From assembly GCA_000733415.1 (NCBI GenBank), contig KL662192.1:1035114-1099113 (forward strand): a stretch of 64,000 nt of DNA, in the 5' to 3' direction. The notes under the pieces are model-generated. The model ran no database searches, was not told the origin of the DNA, and saw only the letters and a program-made list of their open reading frames with translations. The position numbers were made by a program, and so were the translations under genes. Below, piece by piece: positions 15,557 to 23,667 of this stretch. The stretch comes from [Leptolyngbya] sp. JSC-1 (GTDB taxonomy: Bacteria > Cyanobacteriota > Cyanobacteriia > Elainellales > Elainellaceae). How positions within the stretch are numbered: position 1 is the stretch's first letter; every line of letters starts with the position of its first letter.

Positions 15557-16846
15557 TCACACTACTTCTCGCTGCTGGATTGGCTGCGGGATCACCTTCA
15601 GCAGCACCGCATAGAGTACCGCCGCCACAATCACCCCATTGATGGGGCCGATGCCCAGGTTCGCTTGTCCCGTAATGTAGGCTACAACCGACGCAACCAC
15701 ATAGGCGATTACTCCGGCCCAGTTAAAGGCTGGCAATCGACTCGCCAAAGACGGAAACTGACCGCGATGCCGCAGCCAAAAGTCGGTCATGATGATGCCG
15801 CCTACCGGAGGAATTACCGCACCCAGGAAAATCAGGTAGTTGATCAGCCCTTCATAGATGCCAGTGAGGGCAAATACAAGCGCTAGCGTGGCTCCCCCTA
15901 AGACAAAGGCGTGACGCTTGGTGGTGCGGAAGAAGTTTGTTCCAGCAACCGAAAAGGCGTAGATGGTGTTGTCCTGGGTGGTCCAGACGTTCAGAATTAG
16001 CAAAACCAGGCCGAGGAATAGCAAGCCTTGCTGCGCCATCGCCTGAATCAGGTCATTGGTGCCGTAGACCAGGGTGCAAAATGCGCCAGTAAAAACCAGC
16101 AGGCCGTTGATAAAGAAAAAGGCCAGCAGCGTACTCCAAACGGCATTCTTACCCGAATCAGCAAAGCGGCTCCAGTTGGTCGATTGGGTGCCGCCGGAGA
16201 TAAATGTCCCGATCACAATTGCCAAAGCCGCACCAAAGGACAGCTCTTGAGTGGGTTGAAGCGCAGTCAAATCGCCCGCATCTCGGAACCCTATTGACAG
16301 GCTAATCACAATCAGCACCAGCATCGCTGGGACGGCCAAACGGCTGAGCCAATCCATTGCGGCGTAGCCAATATAGGCCGTGACGCAAAACCCATAGGTA
16401 GCCAGCACAATCAGCAGCCACGACCAGTTTTGGGGCAGGCCCAACAGATTGATCAAGGCATCGGCTACAAAGGCATTGGTCACTGCATACCAGCCAATTT
16501 GGGTAAAGCCCAAGATAAAGTCCACCCAGCGCGAGCCGATGTTGCCGAAGCTAAACCGCGACATCAGTACCGTTGTCAGGCCGCTCTTGTAGGCGATGTA
16601 GCCCAGCATGGCGCAATAGGCACCCAGTAGGCCATTACCAATCAAAACGATCCAAAGCAGATTGGTGAAATTAAACGCTGGACCGATTTTGCCGCCCGCG
16701 ATTAGTGTAGTCGAAACTAGCGCGAACCCCATCAGCAAAGGAGCCAGCGACCAGATCGGCTTACGAGCTGTCAAGGGAACGGCAGAAAGGGGAAAGTCTT
16801 GAGACGCTTGGGTAGAATCTATCGTCTCCAGCTTTGTCACGCTCAT
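15557..16846 (-). CDS. codB: Nucleobase permease, CodB/NCS1 family
   Basis: A 429-residue inner-membrane permease with about twelve hydrophobic segments. It follows E. coli cytosine permease CodB closely: RKPIWSLAPLLMGFALVSTT, TGLTTVLMSRFSFGNIGSRW, TQIGWY, FISGGTQSTNWSRF, LNVWTTQDNTIYAFS and FLGAVIPPVGGIIMTDF all align. Expected substrate is cytosine or a related base, taken up with a cation. It converges with the amidohydrolase gene, a pairing like codB with codA in E. coli, although the enzyme here is not CodA itself. Confidence 0.85.
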   Translation of the reverse strand: MSVTKLETIDSTQASQDFPLSAVPLTARKPIWSLAPLLMGFALVSTTLIAGGKIGPAFNFTNLLWIVLIGNGLLGAYCAMLGYIAYKSGLTTVLMSRFSFGNIGSRWVDFILGFTQIGWYAVTNAFVADALINLLGLPQNWSWLLIVLATYGFCVTAYIGYAAMDWLSRLAVPAMLVLIVISLSIGFRDAGDLTALQPTQELSFGAALAIVIGTFISGGTQSTNWSRFADSGKNAVWSTLLAFFFINGLLVFTGAFCTLVYGTNDLIQAMAQQGLLFLGLVLLILNVWTTQDNTIYAFSVAGTNFFRTTKRHAFVLGGATLALVFALTGIYEGLINYLIFLGAVIPPVGGIIMTDFWLRHRGQFPSLASRLPAFNWAGVIAYVVASVVAYITGQANLGIGPINGVIVAAVLYAVLLKVIPQPIQQREVV

Positions 16847-17116
16847 AGGGGATTTGCCCTCACCACATTAGTTAAGTAAATAGATAAATAACGCAGATAG
16901 GTAACGAAACCAGTCAGATTTAGGCTTCATTCTTGAACGTTTTGGGGGAGCAAATTGTATCTGGTACAACACTATCTCAACAGTTAATAACTGACAGATA
17001 TTGATTTTTGTCATTTGTTCTGCTACTTTAACGATCAAGACGGTAGCCTCAGTAGATTGCGCTCTTGGTGCTGCCCTGCCCGTCTGGTGTTGAGAGGTTG
17101 AATATCTATTACCTGA

Positions 17117-17207
17117 TTGAGTATCTAGTTGAGTATCTAGTTGAGTATCTAGTTGAGTATCTAGTTGAGTATCTAGTTGAGTATCTAGCTGAGTATCTAG
17201 TTGAATA
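17117..17207. repeat. 12-bp tandem repeat (TTGAGTATCTAG) before an aldo/keto reductase
   Basis: About seven and a half direct copies of TTGAGTATCTAG run up to the ribosome binding site of the next gene. Any promoter or operator for that gene must lie in or above this tract, so copy number could change spacing. The minus-strand frame across it (QLDT repeats) is an artefact. Confidence 0.85.
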
Positions 17208-17222
17208 CCTGGAGGCATGGCT

Positions 17223-18218
17223 ATGTTAATGCGCCAGCTTGGCATCAATGGACCTGCTGTCTCAGCCTTGGGGTTGGGCTGCATGGGCATGTCTGATTTT
17301 TATGGACCCGCCGATCGGGCCGAGAGCATTGCCACGATTCATGCAGCCCTGGATGCCGGCATTACCCTGCTCGACACCGGCGACTTCTACGGCATGGGCC
17401 ATAACGAACTGCTGCTGCACGAAGCGTTAAATGGTCGCAACCGAGACGAGGTGTTTATTGCTGTCAAATTTGGGGCGCTGCGCACGCCGGGTGGCAGTTT
17501 TGTTGGCTTTGATGGTCGGCCTGCGGCGGTGAAAACCTTCCTGGCCTATACGTTGCAGCGGTTGGGGACCGAGTACATCGATCTCTACCAGCCGGCCCGC
17601 CTCGATCCCACCGTGCCGATTGAAGACACGATCGGGGCGATCAGTGAAATGGTGCAAGCTGGCTATGTGCGACACATTGGCCTCTCGGAAGTGGGTGCGG
17701 AGACGATTCGCCGTGCCCATGCTGTGCACCCGATTGCTTGGCTGCAAATCGAATACTCGTTGCTGAGTCGGGGCATCGAGGCCGAAATCTTGCCCACAGT
17801 GCGCCAATTGGGAATTGCGGTGTCAGCCTATGGGGTTCTGTCGCGGGGGTTGCTGAGCGGCCACTGGTCTACCGAACGCTCACAGGAAGCGCAGGATTTT
17901 CGCAGTCATTTGCCCCGCTTCCTAGGCGAAAATTTGCAGCGCAATCTATCGCTGGTGGAGGCTCTGCGCCACATTGCCCATACCCACAATGCCACCGTGG
18001 CCCAAGTTGCGATTGCCTGGGTTCTGTCGCGCGGCACCGATCTGATTCCGTTGATTGGAGCGAGACGCCGCGAGCGGTTGACCGAGGCCCTAGGTGCCCT
18101 AGAGCTACACTTGAGTCAGGCCGATCTGGCCCAGATCGAGGCGACCATTCCCCCAGAGGCGGTAGCAGGCGATCGCTATGATGCTGGACAGATGGCGATA
18201 CTGGACAGTGAGAGGTAA
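17223..18218 (+). CDS. Aldo/keto reductase
   Basis: A 331-residue NADPH-dependent oxidoreductase of the AKR superfamily. Visible are LGLGCMGMSDFYGP at the N-terminus, DTGDFYGMGHNE (catalytic Asp and Tyr), VKFG (Lys) and the C-terminal cofactor site IPLIGARRRERL. The strand that normally carries the catalytic His (QHR.DP) reads LYQPARLDP, so this His is replaced, as in some YakC-like reductases. ATG 17223 is preferred: TGGAGG (17208-17213) is 9 nt upstream, but only 3 nt from the other in-frame ATG at 17217. The TetR regulator follows 158 nt downstream, separated by a MITE. Confidence 0.9.
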   Translation: MLMRQLGINGPAVSALGLGCMGMSDFYGPADRAESIATIHAALDAGITLLDTGDFYGMGHNELLLHEALNGRNRDEVFIAVKFGALRTPGGSFVGFDGRPAAVKTFLAYTLQRLGTEYIDLYQPARLDPTVPIEDTIGAISEMVQAGYVRHIGLSEVGAETIRRAHAVHPIAWLQIEYSLLSRGIEAEILPTVRQLGIAVSAYGVLSRGLLSGHWSTERSQEAQDFRSHLPRFLGENLQRNLSLVEALRHIAHTHNATVAQVAIAWVLSRGTDLIPLIGARRRERLTEALGALELHLSQADLAQIEATIPPEAVAGDRYDAGQMAILDSER

Positions 18219-18231
18219 TGGTGAGAGGCAA

Positions 18232-18343
18232 TACAGCGTTTTTCACTCATGTGAGGTATGGGGGGTGTGGGGGCTTCGCTCCCACGCAGGGGTACTGCCC
18301 CTGCACCCCGTTTTCGTACTTCACTAGCCTGAAAAAGGCTGTA
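18232..18343 (+). repeat. TA-flanked MITE, family B, copy 2
   Basis: A 112-bp palindromic element (TACAGCGTTTTTCACTCATG at the left, TGAAAAAGGCTGTA at the right) lying between the aldo/keto reductase and tetR genes. It begins 13 nt after the reductase stop. GGGGTACTGCCCC in its centre could act as a transcription-terminating or processing hairpin. Confidence 0.9.
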
Positions 18344-18376
18344 GTGAGAGGTAATGAGAGGTAATAGAACGATTGC

Positions 18377-18976
18377 ATGAATGACTCGGCGCTGACCCCA
18401 GAGCGGATCCTCGATGCAGCGGAAGAAGTGTTGCGGCGGTATGGCCCCACCAAGGCAACGGTAGTAGATGTGGCCCGCTTCTTGGATATCAGTCACGGCT
18501 CGATCTACCGCCATTTCTCCAGTAAGGCGGCCCTGCGGGATGCGGTGGCTGAACGCTGGCTGCATCGGGTTTCCGCTCCTTTAGCCCAGATTGCGGTAGC
18601 CGAAGGGTCTGCGGTGGCCCGTCTGCATGCTTGGTTCAAGCAACTCATGACTCTGAAACGACAGAAAGTGCTGGAGGATCCGGAGCTATTTGCCACCTAT
18701 TCCACCATTGCCGAAGCAGCGCGGGACGTCGTTCAGGCCCATGTAGATGAGCTGGTAAACCAGGTAGCCCAAATTATTCGCAGTGGGATCGCCAGTCAGG
18801 AGTTTCGGGTTGCAGATGCTGATCAGGCTGCCAGAGCGGTGTTCAACGCCACGATTCGGTTTCATCATCCAGCCCATGCTGGAACATGGAGTGAGCCAGA
18901 GATCGACGCAGACTTTGACCAGGTTTGGCAGTTGCTGCTTACGGGTTTGGTGATGGGAGATTCGGCTAGTCCATAA
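18377..18976 (+). CDS. TetR-family transcriptional regulator
   Basis: A 199-residue repressor-type regulator. The N-terminal helix-turn-helix is complete: ERILDAAEEVLRRYGPTKAT, VDVARFLDISHGSIYRHFSS (recognition helix GSIYRHF), KAALRDAVAERWL. The C-terminal ligand domain is helical and has no assigned ligand. It most likely controls the aldo/keto reductase upstream in the same direction. Its 3' end overlaps by 11 nt the 3' end of a convergent small membrane-protein gene. Confidence 0.9.
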   Translation: MNDSALTPERILDAAEEVLRRYGPTKATVVDVARFLDISHGSIYRHFSSKAALRDAVAERWLHRVSAPLAQIAVAEGSAVARLHAWFKQLMTLKRQKVLEDPELFATYSTIAEAARDVVQAHVDELVNQVAQIIRSGIASQEFRVADADQAARAVFNATIRFHHPAHAGTWSEPEIDADFDQVWQLLLTGLVMGDSASP

Positions 18977-19400
18977 TTTGGTAGCGCACTAGCTTGCGAA
19001 CATCGGCACGAGAGAGGCCCAACTCTTGTGCAATCGTGGCTTCTAGCTGATTTGGCTCAGTCACAGGAAATTCAAACTCTAGTTTTCTCAATGTGGAGTC
19101 GCTGGTTTGGACCTCGACTTGAGTGATGCCTTCAGCCCGGTTGATCAGAGCCTTAATCGTGGCTACGTTGGCCGCTACCCGCACCTCTAGCTGAGTGTCA
19201 GCTTCTAATTTCTCTTTCGTATCGTAGGGACGACTCAGCACCTGAGCCGTCATCCAACTACAGCCGAACCAAAACAAGATGGCTAAGACGGGTAAAGTCA
19301 GCCAAAAGTCTGTGCCTAGCCCCTGCCACCATTGCTGATGGTTTTGCTGATGGTTTTGCTGATGGTTTTGCTGATGGTTTCGCGCCATCTGATTTTTCAT
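18966..19400 (-). CDS. Small single-pass membrane protein with NHQQ repeats
   Basis: A 144-residue protein: an N-terminal tail with four copies of NHQQ encoded by a 12-bp tandem repeat (19332-19380), one membrane segment (FWLTLPVLAILFWFGCSWMTAQV) and an 85-residue domain with beta-alpha-beta character (THLEVRVAANVATIKALI-like, ITQVEVQTSDSTLRKLEFEF) ending in a helix LSRADVRKLVRYQI. The location of the soluble part relative to the membrane is not certain. It is divergent from rppA-like 19531, 130 nt apart. Function unknown. Confidence 0.65.
   Translation of the reverse strand: MKNQMARNHQQNHQQNHQQNHQQWWQGLGTDFWLTLPVLAILFWFGCSWMTAQVLSRPYDTKEKLEADTQLEVRVAANVATIKALINRAEGITQVEVQTSDSTLRKLEFEFPVTEPNQLEATIAQELGLSRADVRKLVRYQIMD
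19332..19380. repeat. 12-bp in-frame tandem repeat inside the 18966-19400 gene
   Basis: Four copies of TTGCTGATGGTT. As the unit is a multiple of three, copy changes would lengthen or shorten the NHQQ tail without breaking the frame. Confidence 0.85.
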
Positions 19401-19530
19401 CGGTCAAGATGGAATTGTGGTATCTCCGCATCCTATTCTGTTACCAATCGCTGGAAATCCCACTCGTGGTGGACGTGAGATCAGAGACGATTTCATTAAT
19501 CTAATGGATGCAGCCCTGTCGATTTAGCCT

Positions 19531-20214
19531 ATGAAGATCTTACTCGTGGAGGACGACCCTAAACAACTGATGCCGCTGCAAACCGTTCTTGCTCAGGCTG
19601 GCCACAATGTGGATGGAGTCAGGGATGGAGAAACGGCCCAATGGCTGCTGTCGGAAAAAGACTATGACCTACTGATTTTAGACTGGATGTTGCCTCGTGT
19701 CAGTGGCGTGAACTTATGCCAGCACTACCGCTCGCTAGGTAAGGCGGCTCCGGTGCTCCTGATTACCGCTAAAGATACCACAGCAGATAAGGTGATTGGC
19801 TTAGATGCGGGCGCGGATGATTATTTGGTTAAACCGATCGACATTATCGAATTCATGGCGCGGGTGCGGGCCTTACGACGACGCTCTCCGCTTTGGCAGG
19901 GCGATGTTTTGCTTGTGAACGATTTGCAACTGCACCTCGATACCCTTACCGTAGAGCGGCAGGGAGCAACTACCTCGCTTTCGAGCCGCGAATTTCAGCT
20001 GTTAGAATATTTCATGCGCCATCCTCGCCAGGTGCTGACCCGCAACCAAATCGAGCAGGCCGTTTGGGAATGGGGCACCGAGCCAGAAAGCAATGCCATC
20101 ACGGTGCTGGTGCGCAAACTGCGGCAACGCCTTCAGGAAGTGGGGGCTAGCGACTGGATTGAAACCATTTATGGCATGGGCTACCGTCTCAGCTCACCAG
20201 AAAACGCAGAGTAG
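19531..20214 (+). CDS. rppA: OmpR/PhoB-type response regulator, RppA-like
   Basis: A 227-residue two-component regulator. The receiver has ED at 7-8, phospho-Asp51 in LILDWMLP, the switch LLITAKDT and Lys101 in YLVKPID. The winged-helix domain ends in the usual YGMGYRL. It resembles the Synechocystis RppA/NrsR group, which respond to redox state of the plastoquinone pool or to nickel. The kinase gene begins at the very next base (TAG then ATG), so translation is coupled. Symbol given for similarity; the stimulus here is not known. Confidence 0.75.
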   Translation: MKILLVEDDPKQLMPLQTVLAQAGHNVDGVRDGETAQWLLSEKDYDLLILDWMLPRVSGVNLCQHYRSLGKAAPVLLITAKDTTADKVIGLDAGADDYLVKPIDIIEFMARVRALRRRSPLWQGDVLLVNDLQLHLDTLTVERQGATTSLSSREFQLLEYFMRHPRQVLTRNQIEQAVWEWGTEPESNAITVLVRKLRQRLQEVGASDWIETIYGMGYRLSSPENAE

Positions 20215-21492
20215 ATGTTTAACCGCAGTCGTCGCAATTTGGCTCGTTGGTTTACGCTTTCGATGGGAAGCATTCTGGTTCTGTTTGCGGCTACTATTTA
20301 TTACCTGCGCCTAGAAGACAAACTGGATGCATTAGACCGACTGCTCTACAAGAAAACTAGGGTGATAGCAGCCAGCATTCAATATGAGGTGCAGCAAGGA
20401 AACCCTAGTGTTGATCTAAATAGCGTGCCGCTTTTAGGCACTGGCTCTCAGCCGCTTGATACAGAATTAGTCTATGTGCGTTGGTACGATGCCCAAAATC
20501 AGCTCAAGCGATTTTTTGGTGCTCCGCCCTTAGCTAAGTTAGATGCTGTGCCCGGTTTTCGCACGATTAAAATGGAGCAGCCGCCCGATGCAGGCGTATG
20601 GCTGCGGCAAGTTACTCTGCCGGTTCAAGAAGGTGAAGTGCTGATTGGCTACCTGCAGGTAGCAGTTCCCCTGACGGCTCTCCAGTCTGATTTGCAGCAA
20701 TTTCGGCTGCTATTAACGCTAGCAGTGCCAATCACGCTGATTTTGATCGGGGTGACTGGCTGGCGATTGGGCGGAGTGGCCATGCAGCCGATTCAACAGT
20801 CCTACCATCAACTGCAGCGCTTTACAGCAGATGCTTCCCATGAACTGCGCTCGCCGCTCAGCGCGATTCTCTCTAATGCTCAGGTGGGATTGCTTATGTC
20901 TGGAAATCAACCCCAGCTTCAGCCCTGCTTGGAAAACATTGTCGATAGTACCAAGTCGATGAATACCCTGGTGAGCAATCTGCTGTTGCTGGCTCGTCAT
21001 CAGGGTCGTTTGGCTCCCCATTTGCTGCAACGAGTCAATCTCCATGCGTTGCTCAAGGATTTAGCGGTAGAGTATGCAGCCCAAGCAGAGGCCCGAACTA
21101 TTAAGCTAATCTGTCATTTGCCAGACCAGGATCTGGAAATGTGGGCAGAACCCGATTTACTGCGACAGGCCATCGAAAATCTACTCAACAACGCCTTGAA
21201 GTATACCTTTGCTGGTGGCACCGTCTGGCTGCGCCTCGAACCATCTGCCGATTGGGCAGTGATTCAGGTGATCGATACGGGAATTGGCATTCCCCAGGCT
21301 GATCTGCCCTATATCTTTGACCGCTTCTACCGAGTGGAGACCGAACGAACCCGCGAAAATGGTGGGTTTGGGTTGGGGTTAGCGATTGTGCAGCAAATTG
21401 TTCAGGCGCATGGGGGACAGGTACGGGTGATGAGTGTCGAAGGGATTGGTTCAACCTTTCAGATTGAATTACCGCTGTGGGTTTACTCGTAG
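20215..21492 (+). CDS. rppB: Sensor histidine kinase, RppB-like
   Basis: A 425-residue membrane kinase that partners the regulator just upstream. Two membrane helices (about 13-31 and 164-184) enclose a 130-residue extracytoplasmic sensor domain. His209 in ADASHELRSPLSAI is the phosphorylation site. The ATPase part has NLLNNALKY (N box), VIDTGIGI (G1) and NGGFGLGLAI (G2). No metal-binding cluster stands out in the sensor domain. Length and layout match the RppB/NrsS group. Confidence 0.8.
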   Translation: MFNRSRRNLARWFTLSMGSILVLFAATIYYLRLEDKLDALDRLLYKKTRVIAASIQYEVQQGNPSVDLNSVPLLGTGSQPLDTELVYVRWYDAQNQLKRFFGAPPLAKLDAVPGFRTIKMEQPPDAGVWLRQVTLPVQEGEVLIGYLQVAVPLTALQSDLQQFRLLLTLAVPITLILIGVTGWRLGGVAMQPIQQSYHQLQRFTADASHELRSPLSAILSNAQVGLLMSGNQPQLQPCLENIVDSTKSMNTLVSNLLLLARHQGRLAPHLLQRVNLHALLKDLAVEYAAQAEARTIKLICHLPDQDLEMWAEPDLLRQAIENLLNNALKYTFAGGTVWLRLEPSADWAVIQVIDTGIGIPQADLPYIFDRFYRVETERTRENGGFGLGLAIVQQIVQAHGGQVRVMSVEGIGSTFQIELPLWVYS

Positions 21493-21622
21493 TGCTAATT
21501 TTCTTCCCGCTTTCATTCAACCCAAGGCAAACATCTTGCCTGCTGGTGGGCCAGATGTCTGCCCTGTGGGTTTGCGGTCTTGGGTTGACCAACTAAATTC
21601 AAGCCTGACTTCAAGCCTGACT

Positions 21623-23575
21623 TCAAGCCAAGATATATGCAGCAAAAATATCTCGGTTGACTTTGAGGTTAGATTCAACAAAGTAGGAACCGTGGGCACA
21701 ACCCAGGTTATAGCCGAACCAACTCCTAGAACATCCGGTTGGTTCCAGGTTCAAAAATTCCTGGTTCACGTCAAACATGTCTGCCAACATGCCTCCGACC
21801 AAATCTCCTTGAGCGTCAATGTTAATCCAGCGGCTAACCGAAGCGGGTCGATCGCCATCCTGGTTTTCGGTCCGCAGCGAACGGCGGACCGGCCCAATCG
21901 ACAGGGCACTGCCAACGGTGAACAAATTGGCAACCCGGCCCGGTCGTGCTCGCCCTTTGGCCAACTCGCGCAATCCTTCGTAGGCGACAACGGTTCCCCA
22001 ACTGTGGGAGATCACATCGATTTGAGCACCCGCGTCGAGCAGGGGCGCAACTACTTTGGTAAACCGATCGATAATTCTTTGCCGCATTGCGGGATCCAGC
22101 ATGTAAACCAGAAAATCATCAATTGCGAAATCACCTCCCCGCTCAGCAGTGGCTCGATTGGCATCACGTTGCACGGTTCCGCTGGCAGCCATCGTTTGCC
22201 GTTGCCGCTCTTCCAACACTGCTTCAATCTCGCGTCGCAGTTGTGCCTGTTCTGGACTCTCGATCAAAGCTCGTGATTGATTCACCAGATCGCTCCACAG
22301 CACTTCCCAGCGGGTTTGCTTTAAGCGGCCCTCACCGAAAACCTGCCCCACATGCGGAGCCAGAGAGCGCCACCACGGATCGGAATACCCTTCAGGGTGG
22401 TTGCTAATTCCATGTACACAAACGAGATGACGGTTCGCAGCCCGTGACTCGGATGCCGCAATTCTGGGCTGCTCACTTGCTCCAGCCAGGGTGTCGAGCA
22501 GTTTCAGATAAGCTTCGATCAATAGGCGCTGATTCTCGGGAGTTAAGTTCGAAGTGGTAGTCATCAATCTTTCATCCATGTTGAGGTTAAGTTGGATAGG
22601 GTTAGGTTGGACAGGGTTAGGTTGGACAGGGTTAGGTTGGACAGGGTTAGGTTGGACAGGGTTGGGTTGGGTAATCTGCGTCTGGCGTCCTTCAGCAAAA
22701 ATTGGACCTGGACGCTCGTCTCCTTCATGCTGGGGGGCTTGGAAAAACGGTCTTTCGCTGAGTTGGGTGCGCACCGTATCAATCAGTTGAGTGGAACTGA
22801 TCTGGGGCGAGTGTCTCAGGCTTTTGCATAAGTGATAGGTGAATGCGCCGTGAAAAGCACCGTCGATATAAGCATCGGCTGCGGTTTGATTGTCTTGACA
22901 GGCTGCTAGCAACAAATGTGCACCAGGATTCAGCTTGGCCGTTTGGAGCCGAGCCGAGCGAGCTGCTGCAATCAACTGATGTTGAAATTCAAGCGGGGGT
23001 TCAAGGTAGCGGGGCAGAATCGTATTCGGATCAAAGAGCAATTGCTGGTAGTCTTCTCGCTCTAAAGGTTCTGATGGAGCGGACGTCTGCCGATCCACCG
23101 CCATCAGCTTTAGATCTCCCTGCAAGTCCACTGCAATGGCTCGTGTGCCGGTGCCGGAATGGCAATTGTCCATTATGACTGTGAATACTACGCCTTCAGG
23201 CACTTGCTGCAGCATTTCATTCCATTCGTCGTCCCGGATGAATGTTTCTGGATCGTAAAAATCCATGTTGTGCAGACAGGTGATTTCATCTAGCTGATCG
23301 ATTTCATCCCCGTGCTGATCTGGAATATAGGAGCCATGCCCAGAAAAATGAAACACGAGTGCATCTCCTGGTGTGGCGTCCGCCACTAACCATTGCCATT
23401 CTTGCTGAATATTCGACTTGATCACCTGTTCGTTGGTGAGACGATGAATCTGCTCCTCTTGAAAACCAGCTTCGGTCAACAAGCGAAACATATTTTCAAC
23501 ATCATTGAGACATCCGCGCAGATCGGGCTGGCTTTTGTAGTTATTGATGCCACATAAAACGGCTTTTTTTACCAT
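21623..23575 (-). CDS. Orthocaspase fused to an alpha/beta-hydrolase domain
   Basis: A 650-residue two-domain protein. Residues 1-300 are a peptidase C14 (metacaspase-like) domain: start AVLCGINNYKSQPDLRGCLN, catalytic His80 in FHFSGHGS and Cys138 in IMDNCHSGT, so cleavage after Arg/Lys is expected. Residues 303-332 are a Pro-Asn-Pro-rich linker made by a 15-bp tandem repeat. Residues 380-650 look like a lipase-type alpha/beta hydrolase: VCVHGISNH, nucleophile Ser525 in ISHSWGT, probable Asp591 and His628 in CAHGSYF. All key residues appear intact. It is the last gene of a minus-strand set with catalase-related and Dyp-type peroxidases. Separate roles in proteolysis and ester hydrolysis are inferred. 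Confidence 0.85.
   Translation of the reverse strand: MVKKAVLCGINNYKSQPDLRGCLNDVENMFRLLTEAGFQEEQIHRLTNEQVIKSNIQQEWQWLVADATPGDALVFHFSGHGSYIPDQHGDEIDQLDEITCLHNMDFYDPETFIRDDEWNEMLQQVPEGVVFTVIMDNCHSGTGTRAIAVDLQGDLKLMAVDRQTSAPSEPLEREDYQQLLFDPNTILPRYLEPPLEFQHQLIAAARSARLQTAKLNPGAHLLLAACQDNQTAADAYIDGAFHGAFTYHLCKSLRHSPQISSTQLIDTVRTQLSERPFFQAPQHEGDERPGPIFAEGRQTQITQPNPVQPNPVQPNPVQPNPVQPNPIQLNLNMDERLMTTTSNLTPENQRLLIEAYLKLLDTLAGASEQPRIAASESRAANRHLVCVHGISNHPEGYSDPWWRSLAPHVGQVFGEGRLKQTRWEVLWSDLVNQSRALIESPEQAQLRREIEAVLEERQRQTMAASGTVQRDANRATAERGGDFAIDDFLVYMLDPAMRQRIIDRFTKVVAPLLDAGAQIDVISHSWGTVVAYEGLRELAKGRARPGRVANLFTVGSALSIGPVRRSLRTENQDGDRPASVSRWINIDAQGDLVGGMLADMFDVNQEFLNLEPTGCSRSWFGYNLGCAHGSYFVESNLKVNRDIFAAYILA
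22591..22670. repeat. 15-bp in-frame tandem repeat in the orthocaspase linker
   Basis: About five copies of GTTAGGTTGGACAGG on the plus strand, read on the minus strand as QPNPV/L units. The unit is a multiple of three, so copy-number change would alter only the distance between the caspase and hydrolase domains. Confidence 0.85.
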
Positions 23576-23667
23576 GATTGCTACCTGGTTTAGATTTTTC
23601 TGATAGCCCTGATTTTTATCTTCCTATGGATGTTTTCTTGATTATTCCATATTGGTTTTTGATTGAT

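Noticed and set aside
16868..17290. A 140-aa minus-strand frame overlapping the aldo/keto reductase start
   Set aside because: Its only notable part is QLDT repeats from the 12-bp tandem tract; it overlaps the real gene and has no domain.
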